Positions 20,824 through 29,634 of a stretch of 64,000 nt of DNA are shown here, piece after piece (position 1 is the first letter of the stretch; every line of letters begins with the position of its first letter). A program made the position numbers and the translations under genes. The notes under the pieces were generated by a model. That model saw only the letters and a list, made by a program, of their open reading frames with translations. It made no database searches and had not been told where the DNA came from. Origin of the DNA: Gordonia iterans (lineage in GTDB: Bacteria; Actinomycetota; Actinomycetes; Mycobacteriales; Mycobacteriaceae). The stretch lies in assembly GCF_002993285.1 (NCBI RefSeq), contig NZ_CP027433.1, positions 2,480,001 through 2,544,000 on the forward strand. The letters run 5' to 3'.

Positions 20824-21105
20824 TTACAGGAACTTGTACAGGTCTTCGGGCTGCAGGCCGCGCTTGATCATCATGACCTGCAGCCAGTACAGGAGCTGGC
20901 TCATCTCTTCGGCGAGCGCCTCGTCCGATTCGTGCTCGGCAGCCAGCCACACCTCGCCGGCCTCCTCGATGATCTTCTTGCCGAGCGTATGGACGCCCTT
21001 GTCGAGCGCGGCGACGGTGCCGCTGCCCGCCGGTCGGGTCGCTGCCTTCTCGGCCAGCTCGGCGAAGAGTTCGTCGAAGGTTTTCACGGTTGTCCATTTT
21101 CGCAC
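20824..21105 (-). CDS. hisE: Phosphoribosyl-ATP pyrophosphatase HisE
   Basis: A 93-residue all-alpha NTP pyrophosphatase (MazG-like) catalysing step 2 of histidine synthesis. The metal-binding [21 protein letters not shown] segment and the terminal LEDLYKFL-type ending are characteristic. The GTG at 21105 has GGAG five bases upstream, which favours it over the GTG at 21087. hisE-hisG is the usual actinobacterial pair. It diverges from the methyltransferase gene. Confidence 0.95.
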   Translation of the reverse strand: MRKWTTVKTFDELFAELAEKAATRPAGSGTVAALDKGVHTLGKKIIEEAGEVWLAAEHESDEALAEEMSQLLYWLQVMMIKRGLQPEDLYKFL

Positions 21106-21198
21106 GCCGACTCCGCGGCTCGCCGCGCAGGCTGTCGACCCGTGCGGGCGGAAGCAAGATCACACCTCCCGGACTGACAGCAGACACCCAGCATCAAC

Positions 21199-21217
21199 TA
21201 AGGTCACCCTATCCTTA
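21199..21217 (+). promoter_or_regulatory. Iron-box-like operator TAAGGTCACCCTATCCTTA
   Basis: This 19-bp site matches the DtxR/IdeR iron-box consensus TTAGGTTAGGCTAACCTAA style pattern at about 14 of 19 positions, including both AGGT and CCT cores. It lies 28 bp upstream of the methyltransferase ATG, where a repressor would block the promoter. It is also 93 bp from the hisE start, but that is less favourable. The match was judged by eye. Confidence 0.6.
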
Positions 21218-21245
21218 TTTAGTGTCGCCAAAGAGGGAAGCCAGC

Positions 21246-21998
21246 ATGACCACGTTGCAGGAGAAGCGGACCGCCCTGGTCAAGGGTGTGCTCGGCGAGA
21301 ACCGTTACCAGCGCCTCATCAGGCGCTACACCCGCAGCCGCCAGCGCCCGCGCATCGGCCGAGTCGACTTCGGCGACCTGGCCGGCACCGAGCCGATCTG
21401 TCGCGAATTCGGAAACTTCCGCGGCCATCCGCTGGACCGCTACTACATCGAGAGCTTCATGGCCGCGGACGCGACGCTCATCACCGGCCGGGTCCTGGAG
21501 GTCGGCGAGCGGCTCTACACCGAGCAGTTCGGCCGGAACGTCGCCGAATCGGACATGTGCAACTACTTCGACATCCCCGACGCGACCTATGTCGCCGACC
21601 TGACCGATGCGCCGCAGATCCCCGACGGCACCTACGACTGCGTCGTCATCACGCAGACCCTGCAACTGATCTACGACGTCCAGGCAGTGACCGCCACCCT
21701 GCACCGGATCCTCAAGCCGGGCGGCACCGTACTGTGCACGATGCCCGGATTCAGCCAGCTCGGCGACCCCCGCTGGGCGGCGCAGTGGTACTGGAACTTC
21801 ACCCAGTACTCGGCACAGCGGCTGTTCGACGACGAGTTCGGAGCGGACCGGGTGAACGTCGCCGTGCACGGCAACGTGCTGGCCGCCACCGCCTTCCTGC
21901 ACGGTGTGAGCCTGGAGGAGATGGACCCCGCCGATCTCGACGTCGTCGATCCCGAATACCCGGTGATCCTCGGCGTCCGGGCGACCAGAGCACCGTGA
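21246..21998 (+). CDS. Class I SAM-dependent methyltransferase-like protein
   Basis: A 250-residue protein whose second half is a type-11-like methyltransferase fold (CVVITQTLQLIYDVQAVTATLHRILKPGGTVLCTMPGF). Motif I is degenerate: VLEVGERLYTEQFG replaces the usual E-x-G-x-G-x-G, although VAESDMCNYFDIPDATYVADLTDA looks like the acidic strand-2 region. Substrate is unknown. The ATG at 21246 is preceded by AAAGAGGGAAG, a good ribosome site. The stop overlaps the deacetylase start (GTGA), so the two work together, probably on a surface glycan or a small-molecule glycoside. It may be regulated by iron through the upstream box. Confidence 0.7.
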   Translation: MTTLQEKRTALVKGVLGENRYQRLIRRYTRSRQRPRIGRVDFGDLAGTEPICREFGNFRGHPLDRYYIESFMAADATLITGRVLEVGERLYTEQFGRNVAESDMCNYFDIPDATYVADLTDAPQIPDGTYDCVVITQTLQLIYDVQAVTATLHRILKPGGTVLCTMPGFSQLGDPRWAAQWYWNFTQYSAQRLFDDEFGADRVNVAVHGNVLAATAFLHGVSLEEMDPADLDVVDPEYPVILGVRATRAP

Positions 21999-23014
21999 CC
22001 CCCGGACGCGCACTCGCCGGCCGACTCGGTGCCCGCTCCCGGAGGTATCGACGGCGCGCCGGCATCCTCATGTACCACTGCATCGCCGAGACCACCGTGG
22101 ACCCGTGGGGCATCTGCGTGAGCCCGTCGGCGTTCGACGAGCAGATGGCCGTCCTGGCCGAGCACCGCCTCGCCGCCGATCTCGGGGAGTTCACCGATGC
22201 GTCGTCGTATCGCGGAGACGGCGCTCGCGTCGCGGTGACCTTCGACGACGGCTACGCCGACAACCTGACCGCGGCGCTGCCGATCCTGGAACGGCACGCG
22301 ATCCCGGCGACCGTCTTCGTGATCGGCTCGGCGCTCGGCCGCACCCGGGAATTCTGGTGGGACGGGCTCGAGCGGGCGATCCTCGGAGACCAGGTGCTGC
22401 CGGGATACCTGCGCTTCCCGTTTGGGGCGAGCCGCACCTTCCGGATCGACGACGACCCCGCCGACGCCGCCGAGACGCGGACCTGGCGAGCCGACGTCGA
22501 CGGTCCCAGTTGCGACCGCCAGCAGCTCTTCCGTGACCTCTGGGACACGATCGTGGTGCTCGAGCCCGACGAACAGGACGACGCGGTCGATTGTCTTCTC
22601 GACTGGGCGGGACAGCCGGTGGGCGCCCCGCCGCCGCGGCCCGCCCTGACCGAGGAGCAGTTCGCGGTCCTGCACGCCCACCCGCTGATCGCGATCGGCA
22701 GTCACACGATGGACCATGCATCATTGACCGACCTGTCCCCCGAGGAACAGTTCCGGCAGATCGACCGCGGGCGGCGGCGCCTGCGCGAGCTGACCGGTGA
22801 GGCCGTCACCCGGTTCTCGTTCCCTTATGGCCGGAACGACGCGGCCGCACGCAGCGCAGTCCGGCGGGCGGGAATCGAGATCGCGTGCACCAGCAGGCCG
22901 GTCGCCGCCGTCGCCGCGGACGACCTCCTCGCACTCCCCCGCCTGCAGGCAGTCGAATGCGGCGGGGAGGCATTCGCGCGCCGGCTGCGCGACGCCCACC
23001 GCCTCGCGGTCTGA
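21995..23014 (+). CDS. Polysaccharide deacetylase (CE4 family)
   Basis: A 339-residue NodB-homology deacetylase. It has the metal/catalytic motif TFDDGYADN near residues 80-88 and SHTMDHASL near 234, with FSFPYGRND giving the third motif. There is no signal peptide, and the Arg-rich start (VTPGRALAGRLGARSRRYRRR) suggests cytoplasmic or membrane-associated action, as in glycan-assembly loci of this arrangement. The GTG start at 21995 overlaps the methyltransferase stop. Such pairs normally sit in larger glycosyltransferase loci; here they are isolated. Substrate unknown. Confidence 0.85.
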   Translation: MTPGRALAGRLGARSRRYRRRAGILMYHCIAETTVDPWGICVSPSAFDEQMAVLAEHRLAADLGEFTDASSYRGDGARVAVTFDDGYADNLTAALPILERHAIPATVFVIGSALGRTREFWWDGLERAILGDQVLPGYLRFPFGASRTFRIDDDPADAAETRTWRADVDGPSCDRQQLFRDLWDTIVVLEPDEQDDAVDCLLDWAGQPVGAPPPRPALTEEQFAVLHAHPLIAIGSHTMDHASLTDLSPEEQFRQIDRGRRRLRELTGEAVTRFSFPYGRNDAAARSAVRRAGIEIACTSRPVAAVAADDLLALPRLQAVECGGEAFARRLRDAHRLAV

Positions 23015-23051
23015 CCCCCGGTGACTCCCCGCGCGGCGCGGCCGCGGCGGG

Positions 23052-23732
23052 TCAGGTGCGCGCCGCGGCGAAGATGCCGGCAAGGTCGTCCAGGGTGAGG
23101 CTCTCGAGCGTGTCGCGGAACACCCGCCGGGCGGCCGGGCGCACGGGAATCTGCGACGGCACGACGAGGTGGGGGATGCCGGCTGCGTGAGCGGCGGTTG
23201 CCCCGGTCGGCGAGTCTTCGATCGCCAGACAGGCGTGCGGGTGTTCCCCGGCCAACTCGGCGGCCCGCAGATAGATGTCGGGAGCAGGCTTGCCTGCCGC
23301 TACCTCGTCGCCGCACACCGTGGCCGCGAACCGCTCCCGGCCGAGGGTGGCGATCGCGATGTCAGCGACCTCCCGCTGGGTGTTGGTCACCAGGAGCATC
23401 GGAATCTCCGCGGCCCCGACCAGGTCGAGGCACTCCCGCGCCCCGGGTCGCCACGGCAACTCGCTGTCGAACAACTCCACCACGAGGCCGATCATCCAGG
23501 CCTCGACGGCCTCGAAATCGCGGCCGGACTCCGGGACCTGAGCCGCGTCGAACACTTTGGTGAGGGCGTCGACGGTGCTGTTGCCCAGCGTGGCCTGCCG
23601 CAGCTGCTCGGTCATCTCGACGCCGTGCCGATGGGCCAATTGCTCCATGGCGACGTCCCAGATCGGCTCGGTGTCGAGCAGGGTGCCATCCATGTCCCAC
23701 AGGACGGCTGCGGGCAAGCGTGCGGCGCTCAC
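23052..23732 (-). CDS. HAD-superfamily phosphatase (phosphoglycolate/beta-PGM type)
   Basis: A 226-residue HAD hydrolase. Motif I is WDMDGTLLDTEP (nucleophile D13, acid D15), motif II LLVTNTQ, motif III lysine in GKPAPDIYL and motif IV IEDSPTGATAAHAAG. An alpha-helical cap follows motif I (C1 type). The substrate is probably a small sugar phosphate or phosphoglycolate, not determinable here. The GTG at 23732 overlaps the upstream transporter stop (GTGA). The long upstream extension seen in-frame runs into that gene and is rejected. Confidence 0.88.
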   Translation of the reverse strand: MSAARLPAAVLWDMDGTLLDTEPIWDVAMEQLAHRHGVEMTEQLRQATLGNSTVDALTKVFDAAQVPESGRDFEAVEAWMIGLVVELFDSELPWRPGARECLDLVGAAEIPMLLVTNTQREVADIAIATLGRERFAATVCGDEVAAGKPAPDIYLRAAELAGEHPHACLAIEDSPTGATAAHAAGIPHLVVPSQIPVRPAARRVFRDTLESLTLDDLAGIFAAART

Positions 23733-24643
23733 GACGACGCGGGTTTCGGCGCCGCGCCGGCGGCGGCGGGATCCGGGGCGTCCGGAGGCGCACCGAGGCG
23801 GCCGAGCGCGAAGGCCGCCACGAACATGACGACCAGTGCGGCGATCACGATCGCGTCGCCGACATGTCCCACCTTCAGGTGCTCCCCGTAGATAGTCAGG
23901 CCCAGAACCATCGCCACCACCGGCTTGAGCACGGTCACTGTCGGAAGGCTGGTCTGGACGTCGCCGGCCTGGTAGCTCGACTGCTGCCACAGGGTGCCGA
24001 GGGTGGCGGTGATCGCCATCGCCCAGAACTCCCAGCTCGCCAGCCCGCCGAGGAGGCCGTGGGCGAAGCCGTCGATGCCCGTCTTGGTGAACGGTGCCGA
24101 GTAGCCCAGCAGCAGCCCCGCGGCCACGGCAAGGGTCAGCGAGCGTCCGGTGCCGTGCGGCATCCGGGATCCGCGGACCACGCAGAACGCCACCACCGGA
24201 ATCAGAATCGCGATCGGAACGATCCAGCTCTTACCCGACGGATCGTTGATCCCTTCGGTCGGCTCGCCCAGCACCATGAACACGATCAGCGAGACCATCA
24301 GCACCAACGCCCACGACCACTCTCGCAGGGTGAGCTTGCGGCGGTTGCCGTAGGCGGCCAGCGGCAGCGCGAACAGCAGCGTGGTGACCAGCAGCGGCTG
24401 TACCAGCAGCAGACTGCCGAAGACGAGCGCACCGGCCTGCGCGACGAAGCCCAGCGTGTCGGCGACGATCCCGGCCACCCACACCTTCCGCTTGGCGAGC
24501 TTCACCAGGAAGCCCGCACCGACGGCATCCTTGTCGGACATGCCCTCGGTGCCCTTCTGCTGGAGCACGGCGGCCACCGCGAAGAGCAGGGCCGCCAGCA
24601 GCGCGAGCCCGACCGCCAAGGCCGACTCCCAGGTCACGTGCAC
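23729..24643 (-). CDS. DMT-family membrane transporter (NIPA/EamA-like)
   Basis: A 304-residue protein with about nine hydrophobic helices. The first helix contains LFAVAAVLQQKGTEGM, a typical NIPA/DMT start. LGFVAQAGALVFGSLLLVQPLLV and the C-terminal TVLKPVVAMVLGLTIYGEHL repeat resemble the internally duplicated EamA fold. Substrate is unknown; related proteins are proposed magnesium or metabolite transporters. The tail (APPDAPDPAAAGAAPK) is Ala/Pro-rich. It is translationally coupled to the HAD phosphatase. Confidence 0.8.
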   Translation of the reverse strand: MHVTWESALAVGLALLAALLFAVAAVLQQKGTEGMSDKDAVGAGFLVKLAKRKVWVAGIVADTLGFVAQAGALVFGSLLLVQPLLVTTLLFALPLAAYGNRRKLTLREWSWALVLMVSLIVFMVLGEPTEGINDPSGKSWIVPIAILIPVVAFCVVRGSRMPHGTGRSLTLAVAAGLLLGYSAPFTKTGIDGFAHGLLGGLASWEFWAMAITATLGTLWQQSSYQAGDVQTSLPTVTVLKPVVAMVLGLTIYGEHLKVGHVGDAIVIAALVVMFVAAFALGRLGAPPDAPDPAAAGAAPKPASS

Positions 24644-24752
24644 GTCGGATACTCCTCTTAGTCAGGACACAGTCGTCTTGAATCTAAGCATCCCCGACTG
24701 CTGCGGACCGCCATCGGCACGCCTGCGACGCCGCTACGGCGCGGATCCGGGC

Positions 24753-27700
24753 TCAGGTGTTGAAATACTTGGCGTCGGGATGGTGCAGGACGAAGGCGTC
24801 CGTGGACTGCTCCGGGTGCAGTTGCAGCTCTTCGGACAGTTCGACCCCGATGCGGCCGGGCTCCAGGAGATCGATCATCTTGGCTCGGTCCTCCAAGTTC
24901 GGGCATGCGCCGTAGCCGAACGAGTAGCGCGCACCGCGGTACTCCAGATCGAAGAAGCCCTGAGCGGCGTCTGGGTCGTCGTCGGCCGCGCTGCCGCCGA
25001 CGAACTTCAGTTCGCTGCGCACCCGCTGGTGCCAGTACTCGGCCAGTGCCTCGGTGAGCTGCACGCCGATGCCGTGCACCTCCAGGTAGTCACGATACGA
25101 GTTCGCCGCGAACAGCTCGTTCGCGAAATCCGCGATCGGCTGCCCCATGGTGACCAGCTGGAACGGCAGCACGTCGACCGTGCCCTCGGCGAGGGCCCGC
25201 TCGCGGGACTTGACGAAGTCGGCGATGCAGAGGAACCGCGGCCGCTGTTGGCGCGGGAACTCGAAGCTGTACCGCACCGGCGCGTCGGGTCGCGGCTCGG
25301 TGAGGACGTGGACCACGTCGCCTTCGCTGACCGCCGGGAAGTACCCGTACACGACGGCGGCGTGCGCCAGGATCCCCGCTGTCGCGAGCCGGTCCAGCCA
25401 GTAGCGCAGCCGCGGGCGGCCCTCGGTCTCGACCAGTTCGTCGTAGTCGGGGCCGCCGTCCCCGCGAGTGCCGCGCAGGCCCCACTGGCCCAGGAACAGC
25501 GCCCGCTCGTCGAGCAGTGTCGAATAGTCGGCGATCGGGATGCCCTTGACGATCCGGGTCCCCCAGAACGGCGGGGTGGGCGTCTCGTTGTCGTCGGCCA
25601 CGTCCGAGCGCGCGGGCACCTCGACAGGGGCCTCGGCCGCCTTCCGCTTCTCGGCGATGCGCTTGGACCGTTCGCGCCGGGCCTTGCGCTCGGCCACCTT
25701 CGCGGCGGCCGCCCTGGCCTCCTCGCTGTCCGGGTCGGGCCCCTCGCCGCGTTTGAGCGCCATCAGCTCGTCCATCAGCGAGAGTCCTTCGAACGCGTCG
25801 CGCGCGTAGCGGACGTCGCCCTCGTAGATGTCGGCGAGGTCGCTCTCGACGTAGGTCCGGGTCAACGCGGCGCCGCCGAGGAGCACGGGGAACTCGCTCT
25901 TGCCCCGCGCATTCATCTCCTCGAGGTTCTCCTTCATCACCACCGTCGACTTCACCAGCAGGCCGGACATGCCGATCACGTCGGCGTTGTGCTCCTCGGC
26001 CACCGACAGGATGGTGGCGATCGGCTGTTTGATGCCGATGTTGACGACGTCGTAGCCGTTGTTAGACAGGATGATGTCCACCAGGTTCTTGCCGATGTCG
26101 TGCACGTCGCCCTTGACCGTGGCGAGCACGATCCTGCCCTTGCCGTCCTCGCCGGTGGCCTCCATGAACTGCTCCAGGTGCGCCACGGCCGCCTTCATCA
26201 CCTCGGCGGACTGCAACACGAACGGCAGCTGCATCTGCCCCGATCCGAAGAGTTCGCCGACGGTCTTCATGCCGGCCAGCAGGTGGTCGTTGATGATCTC
26301 CAGCGGCGGGACCTCGGCGCGCGCAGCGTCGAGATCGTCGATCAGACCGTTGCGTTCGCCGTCGACGATGCGGGCCTGCAGCCGCTCGAACAGCGGCATC
26401 GCCGCCAGTTCGGCCGCGCGCGATTCGCGTGCAGACGCCGCCGAGACGCCCTCGAAGAGCTCCATCAGGCGCTGCAGCGGGTCGTAGCCTTCGCGGCGGC
26501 GGTCGTACACCAGGTCCAGGGCCACCTCGCGCTGCTCGTCCGGGATCCGCGCCATCGGCAGGATCTTGGATGCGTGCACGATCGCCGTGTCCAATCCGGC
26601 CTGCACGCACTCGTGCAGGAAGACCGAGTTCAGCACCTGCCGGGCAGCCGGGTTCAGGCCGAACGAGATGTTCGAGATGCCCAGGGTGAAGTGGATCTGC
26701 GGATACTTCTCGTGCAGACGGCGGATCGCCTCGATGGTCTCGATGCCGTCGCGCCGGACCTCCTCCTGACCGGTGGAGATCGGGAACGTGAGGGCATCGA
26801 TGATGATGTCCTCCTGCTCCAGCCCCCAGTTCCCGACGAGGTCGGTGATCAGGCGCTCGGCGATCGCGACCTTGTGATCGGCGGTGCGTGCCTGCCCTTC
26901 CTCGTCGATCGTCAGAGCGACCACGGCCGCACCGTGCTCGCTGACGTGCTCCATTATCCGCACGAAGCGCGAATCCGGTCCGTCGCCGTCCTCGTAGTTC
27001 ACCGAGTTCACCGCGCACCGTCCGCCCAGATGCTCCAGCCCGGCGCGGATCACGTCCGGCTCGGTGGAGTCGATCATGATCGGCAGTGTGGACGCGGTGG
27101 CGAGCCGGCCGGCCAGTGCCGTCATGTCGGCGGCCCCGTCCCGGCCGACGTAGTCGACGTTCAGATCGAGCATGTGCGCGCCGTCGCGCGTCTGCTCCTT
27201 GGCGATCTCCAGGCAGGTCTGGTAGTCCTCGGCGATCATCGCCTCCCGGAACGCCTTGGAACCGTTGGAGTTGGTGCGCTCGGCGATCACCAGGAAGCTG
27301 GCGTCCTGGTCGAAGGGCACCGCGGTGTACAGCGACGACGTCTCCGACTCGTGGTCCGGGGTGCGCTCGGCCGGGGTGACCCGCCTGACGGCCTCGGCCA
27401 CCTGACGGATGTGCTCGGGCGTGCTGCCGCAGCAGCCGCCGACGAACTGCAGGCCGAATTCGGCGACGAACCCGGACAGCGCGTCGGCCATCTCCGGCGG
27501 AGTCAGCGGGTACTCCGCACCGTTGGGCCCGAGCACAGGCAGCCCGGCGTTCGGCATCACCGAGACCGGCAGCCGCGCGTGCTTGGACAGGTAGCGCAGG
27601 TGCTCGCTCATCTCCGCCGGACCGGTCGCGCAGTTGAGGCCGATCACGTCCACGCCGAGCGGCTCGATCGCCGTCAGCGCGGCGCCGATCTCCGAACCCA

Positions 27701-28337
27701 CCAGCATGGTGCCGGTGGTTTCCACCGTGACGTGAGTGATGATCGGCAGGTGCCGACCGGTCTGCTCCATGGCGCGGCGGGCCGCGACGACCGCGGCCTT
27801 GAGCTGCAGCAGGTCCTGGCAGGTCTCGATCAGGATGGCGTCGGCACCGCCCTCGAGCATCCCGAGGACGCATTCGACGTAGGCGTCGCGGATCACCGCG
27901 AACGTGGTGTGCCCGAGACTGGGGAGCTTGGTGCCCGGCCCGATCGAGCCCAGCACGAAGCGCGCGGTGCCGTCGGCGGACGGTCCCAGTTCGTCGGCCA
28001 CGCCCCGCGCGATCGCGGTGCCCTTGTAGGCAAGTTCCTGAATCCGGTCGGCGATGTCGTAGTCGCCGAGGTTCGAGAGGTTGCAGCCGAAGGTGTTCGT
28101 TTCGACCGCATCGGCGCCCGCGGCGAAGTAGCTTCGGTGAATGTCGGCCAGCACGTCGGGTCGGGTCTCGTTCAGGATCTCGTTGCAGCCCTCGAGACCC
28201 AGGAAGTCGCCGTCGACGGTCAGGTCGGCCGCCTGGAGCATGGTTCCCATGGCTCCGTCGCCGATCAATACGCGTCGCGACATCGCCTCGAGGAAGGTCG
28301 TGTCGTACTGCGAGGCGTCAGGAGGGGTGATCGGCAT
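24753..28337 (-). CDS. metH: Cobalamin-dependent methionine synthase MetH
   Basis: A 1194-residue, full-length enzyme that remethylates homocysteine with 5-methyl-tetrahydrofolate. The homocysteine domain (residues ~13-330) has IETCQD and the zinc site GGCCGSTPEH near 302. Next are the pterin domain (~350-620), the cap helices, the B12 domain with KGDVHDIGKN near 745 and MSGLLVKS, LGGAALT, and the C-terminal activation domain (~930-1190, GYFPA...). The start at 28337 is only 51 bp from the divergent PAC2 start, too little room for a classical cobalamin riboswitch. Confidence 0.97.
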   Translation of the reverse strand: MPITPPDASQYDTTFLEAMSRRVLIGDGAMGTMLQAADLTVDGDFLGLEGCNEILNETRPDVLADIHRSYFAAGADAVETNTFGCNLSNLGDYDIADRIQELAYKGTAIARGVADELGPSADGTARFVLGSIGPGTKLPSLGHTTFAVIRDAYVECVLGMLEGGADAILIETCQDLLQLKAAVVAARRAMEQTGRHLPIITHVTVETTGTMLVGSEIGAALTAIEPLGVDVIGLNCATGPAEMSEHLRYLSKHARLPVSVMPNAGLPVLGPNGAEYPLTPPEMADALSGFVAEFGLQFVGGCCGSTPEHIRQVAEAVRRVTPAERTPDHESETSSLYTAVPFDQDASFLVIAERTNSNGSKAFREAMIAEDYQTCLEIAKEQTRDGAHMLDLNVDYVGRDGAADMTALAGRLATASTLPIMIDSTEPDVIRAGLEHLGGRCAVNSVNYEDGDGPDSRFVRIMEHVSEHGAAVVALTIDEEGQARTADHKVAIAERLITDLVGNWGLEQEDIIIDALTFPISTGQEEVRRDGIETIEAIRRLHEKYPQIHFTLGISNISFGLNPAARQVLNSVFLHECVQAGLDTAIVHASKILPMARIPDEQREVALDLVYDRRREGYDPLQRLMELFEGVSAASARESRAAELAAMPLFERLQARIVDGERNGLIDDLDAARAEVPPLEIINDHLLAGMKTVGELFGSGQMQLPFVLQSAEVMKAAVAHLEQFMEATGEDGKGRIVLATVKGDVHDIGKNLVDIILSNNGYDVVNIGIKQPIATILSVAEEHNADVIGMSGLLVKSTVVMKENLEEMNARGKSEFPVLLGGAALTRTYVESDLADIYEGDVRYARDAFEGLSLMDELMALKRGEGPDPDSEEARAAAAKVAERKARRERSKRIAEKRKAAEAPVEVPARSDVADDNETPTPPFWGTRIVKGIPIADYSTLLDERALFLGQWGLRGTRGDGGPDYDELVETEGRPRLRYWLDRLATAGILAHAAVVYGYFPAVSEGDVVHVLTEPRPDAPVRYSFEFPRQQRPRFLCIADFVKSRERALAEGTVDVLPFQLVTMGQPIADFANELFAANSYRDYLEVHGIGVQLTEALAEYWHQRVRSELKFVGGSAADDDPDAAQGFFDLEYRGARYSFGYGACPNLEDRAKMIDLLEPGRIGVELSEELQLHPEQSTDAFVLHHPDAKYFNT

Positions 28338-28388
28338 GTCCACCAGGGTAGTTCGCCCCGGAATCGGCCTGTCCGTAGGCTGGTCGAT

Positions 28389-29252
28389 GTGACCGGAGAA
28401 CCGCGCGATGCCCTGCCCACGCTGCGCCGCCCGATCCTGCTGGCGGCCTTCGGCGGGTGGAACGACGCGGGCGACGCCGCGTCCGCGGCGATCGAGCATC
28501 TGTCCCTGACCTGGGACGCCGCCGAGCTCTACGAGATCGATCCGGACGAGTATTACGACTACCAGTCGTCCCGGCCGGTCGTTCACCAGTCAGACGGGGT
28601 CGCCCGGCGACTCGAGTGGCCGTCCACCGGGATCTCGTACTGCCGGATCCCGTCGGCGCCGCACGACCTCGTTCTGGTGCTCGGCCTCGAGCCGAATCTG
28701 CGGTGGCGGGCCTTCTGCCGGGAGATCGTCGACGTGGCGCTGGCCCTCGACGTCGAGCTGTCCATCGTGCTCGGTTCTCTGCTGGCCGACACCCCGCACA
28801 CCCGCCCAGTGCCGATCAGCGGCGCTGCGCACGATGCCGACTCGGCGAAACGGTACGGCCTGTCGAAGGCGCAGTACGAGGGCCCGACCGGCATCACCGG
28901 GGTCCTGCAGGACGCGTTCATCCAGGCCGGGGTGCCCGCAGTCGCGCTCTGGGCCTCCGTGCCGCACTACATAGGGCACCCGCCGAACCCGAAGGCCACG
29001 CTCGCGCTGCTGCGCCGACTCGAGGACGTGACCGGGCTCTCGATCCCCGTCGGCGTCCTCCCGGAGCAGGCGGTCCAGTGGGAGGAGACCATCTCCGAGA
29101 TGATGTCCGAAGACGAAGACATGGCCGGCTACGTGCGCGAGCTGGAGCAGCGCGAGGACGACGATCCCCCGCCGCACGCCCCGCTCACCGAAGTCGACGG
29201 CGACACCCTGGCCGCCGAGTTCGAGAAGTACCTGCGCCGCCGGAGCGAGTAG
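28389..29252 (+). CDS. PAC2-family protein
   Basis: A 287-residue member of the PAC2 (proteasome assembly chaperone-like) family, whose actinobacterial members (Rv2125-like) have no settled function. LLAAFGGWNDAGDAASAAIEHL begins the domain; VLVLGLEPNLRWRAFCREIVDVAL, GSLLADTPHTRP and PVALWASVPHYIGHPPNPKATLALL are conserved segments. The C-terminal ~60 residues are acidic and end YLRRRSE. The GTG at 28389 is preferred; divergent from metH. A link to the Pup-proteasome is possible only by family name and is not shown here. Confidence 0.88.
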   Translation: MTGEPRDALPTLRRPILLAAFGGWNDAGDAASAAIEHLSLTWDAAELYEIDPDEYYDYQSSRPVVHQSDGVARRLEWPSTGISYCRIPSAPHDLVLVLGLEPNLRWRAFCREIVDVALALDVELSIVLGSLLADTPHTRPVPISGAAHDADSAKRYGLSKAQYEGPTGITGVLQDAFIQAGVPAVALWASVPHYIGHPPNPKATLALLRRLEDVTGLSIPVGVLPEQAVQWEETISEMMSEDEDMAGYVRELEQREDDDPPPHAPLTEVDGDTLAAEFEKYLRRRSE

Positions 29253-29260
29253 CGCGCGGG

Positions 29261-29590
29261 TCAGCCGATGCGCTCGATCTCGATCACCGGCGTGGTGATG
29301 CGCCAGGTGCGGACGTCGGGGTCGTCGACGGCGCTCACCCAGAACTGAGCGGGCTCGCCCACCCGGCAGGCGCGGACGCCGAGCAGCGGAATGTCTTGGG
29401 AATCGCGCCGCAGCTCGCTCACCTCCCACGTCGAGCCGTGATCGTCTCCCGATACATCCCCGGCACGGCCGACCCCGGGAGCGCGCAGCAGCGTCTTCTC
29501 CGCGAGATCGATCAGATAGGTCGAGGTGTGCGTCACGATCGTGAACACTCCGTCGGCGGCATCCGCCGGAATCTCTTGCACCCGAACCAC
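29261..29590 (-). CDS. Hypothetical protein, 109 residues
   Basis: A small soluble protein with no recognised family. The composition is strand-like (VFTIVTHTSTYLIDLAEKTLLRAPG...WEVSELRRDSQ) and ends in RITTPVIEIERIG. It is convergent with the PAC2 gene, 8 bp away, and follows mshC by 44 bp on the same strand, so it is probably the last gene of the mshC run. Codon composition looks normal for the window, which supports a real gene. Confidence 0.65.
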   Translation of the reverse strand: MVRVQEIPADAADGVFTIVTHTSTYLIDLAEKTLLRAPGVGRAGDVSGDDHGSTWEVSELRRDSQDIPLLGVRACRVGEPAQFWVSAVDDPDVRTWRITTPVIEIERIG

Positions 29591-29634
29591 GCGTGCAGCC
29601 TATCCGACCCGCCGGGCCGCGGTGGTGCGGCGCC

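Noticed and set aside
23011..23055. CTGACCC/GGGTCAG hairpin between the deacetylase and HAD genes
   Set aside because: Only seven base pairs with a long loop; too weak to call a terminator.
24381..28388. Very long open frame running antisense to metH into the PAC2 gene
   Set aside because: It is the high-GC complement of metH, with no recognisable domain until the true PAC2 start at 28389.
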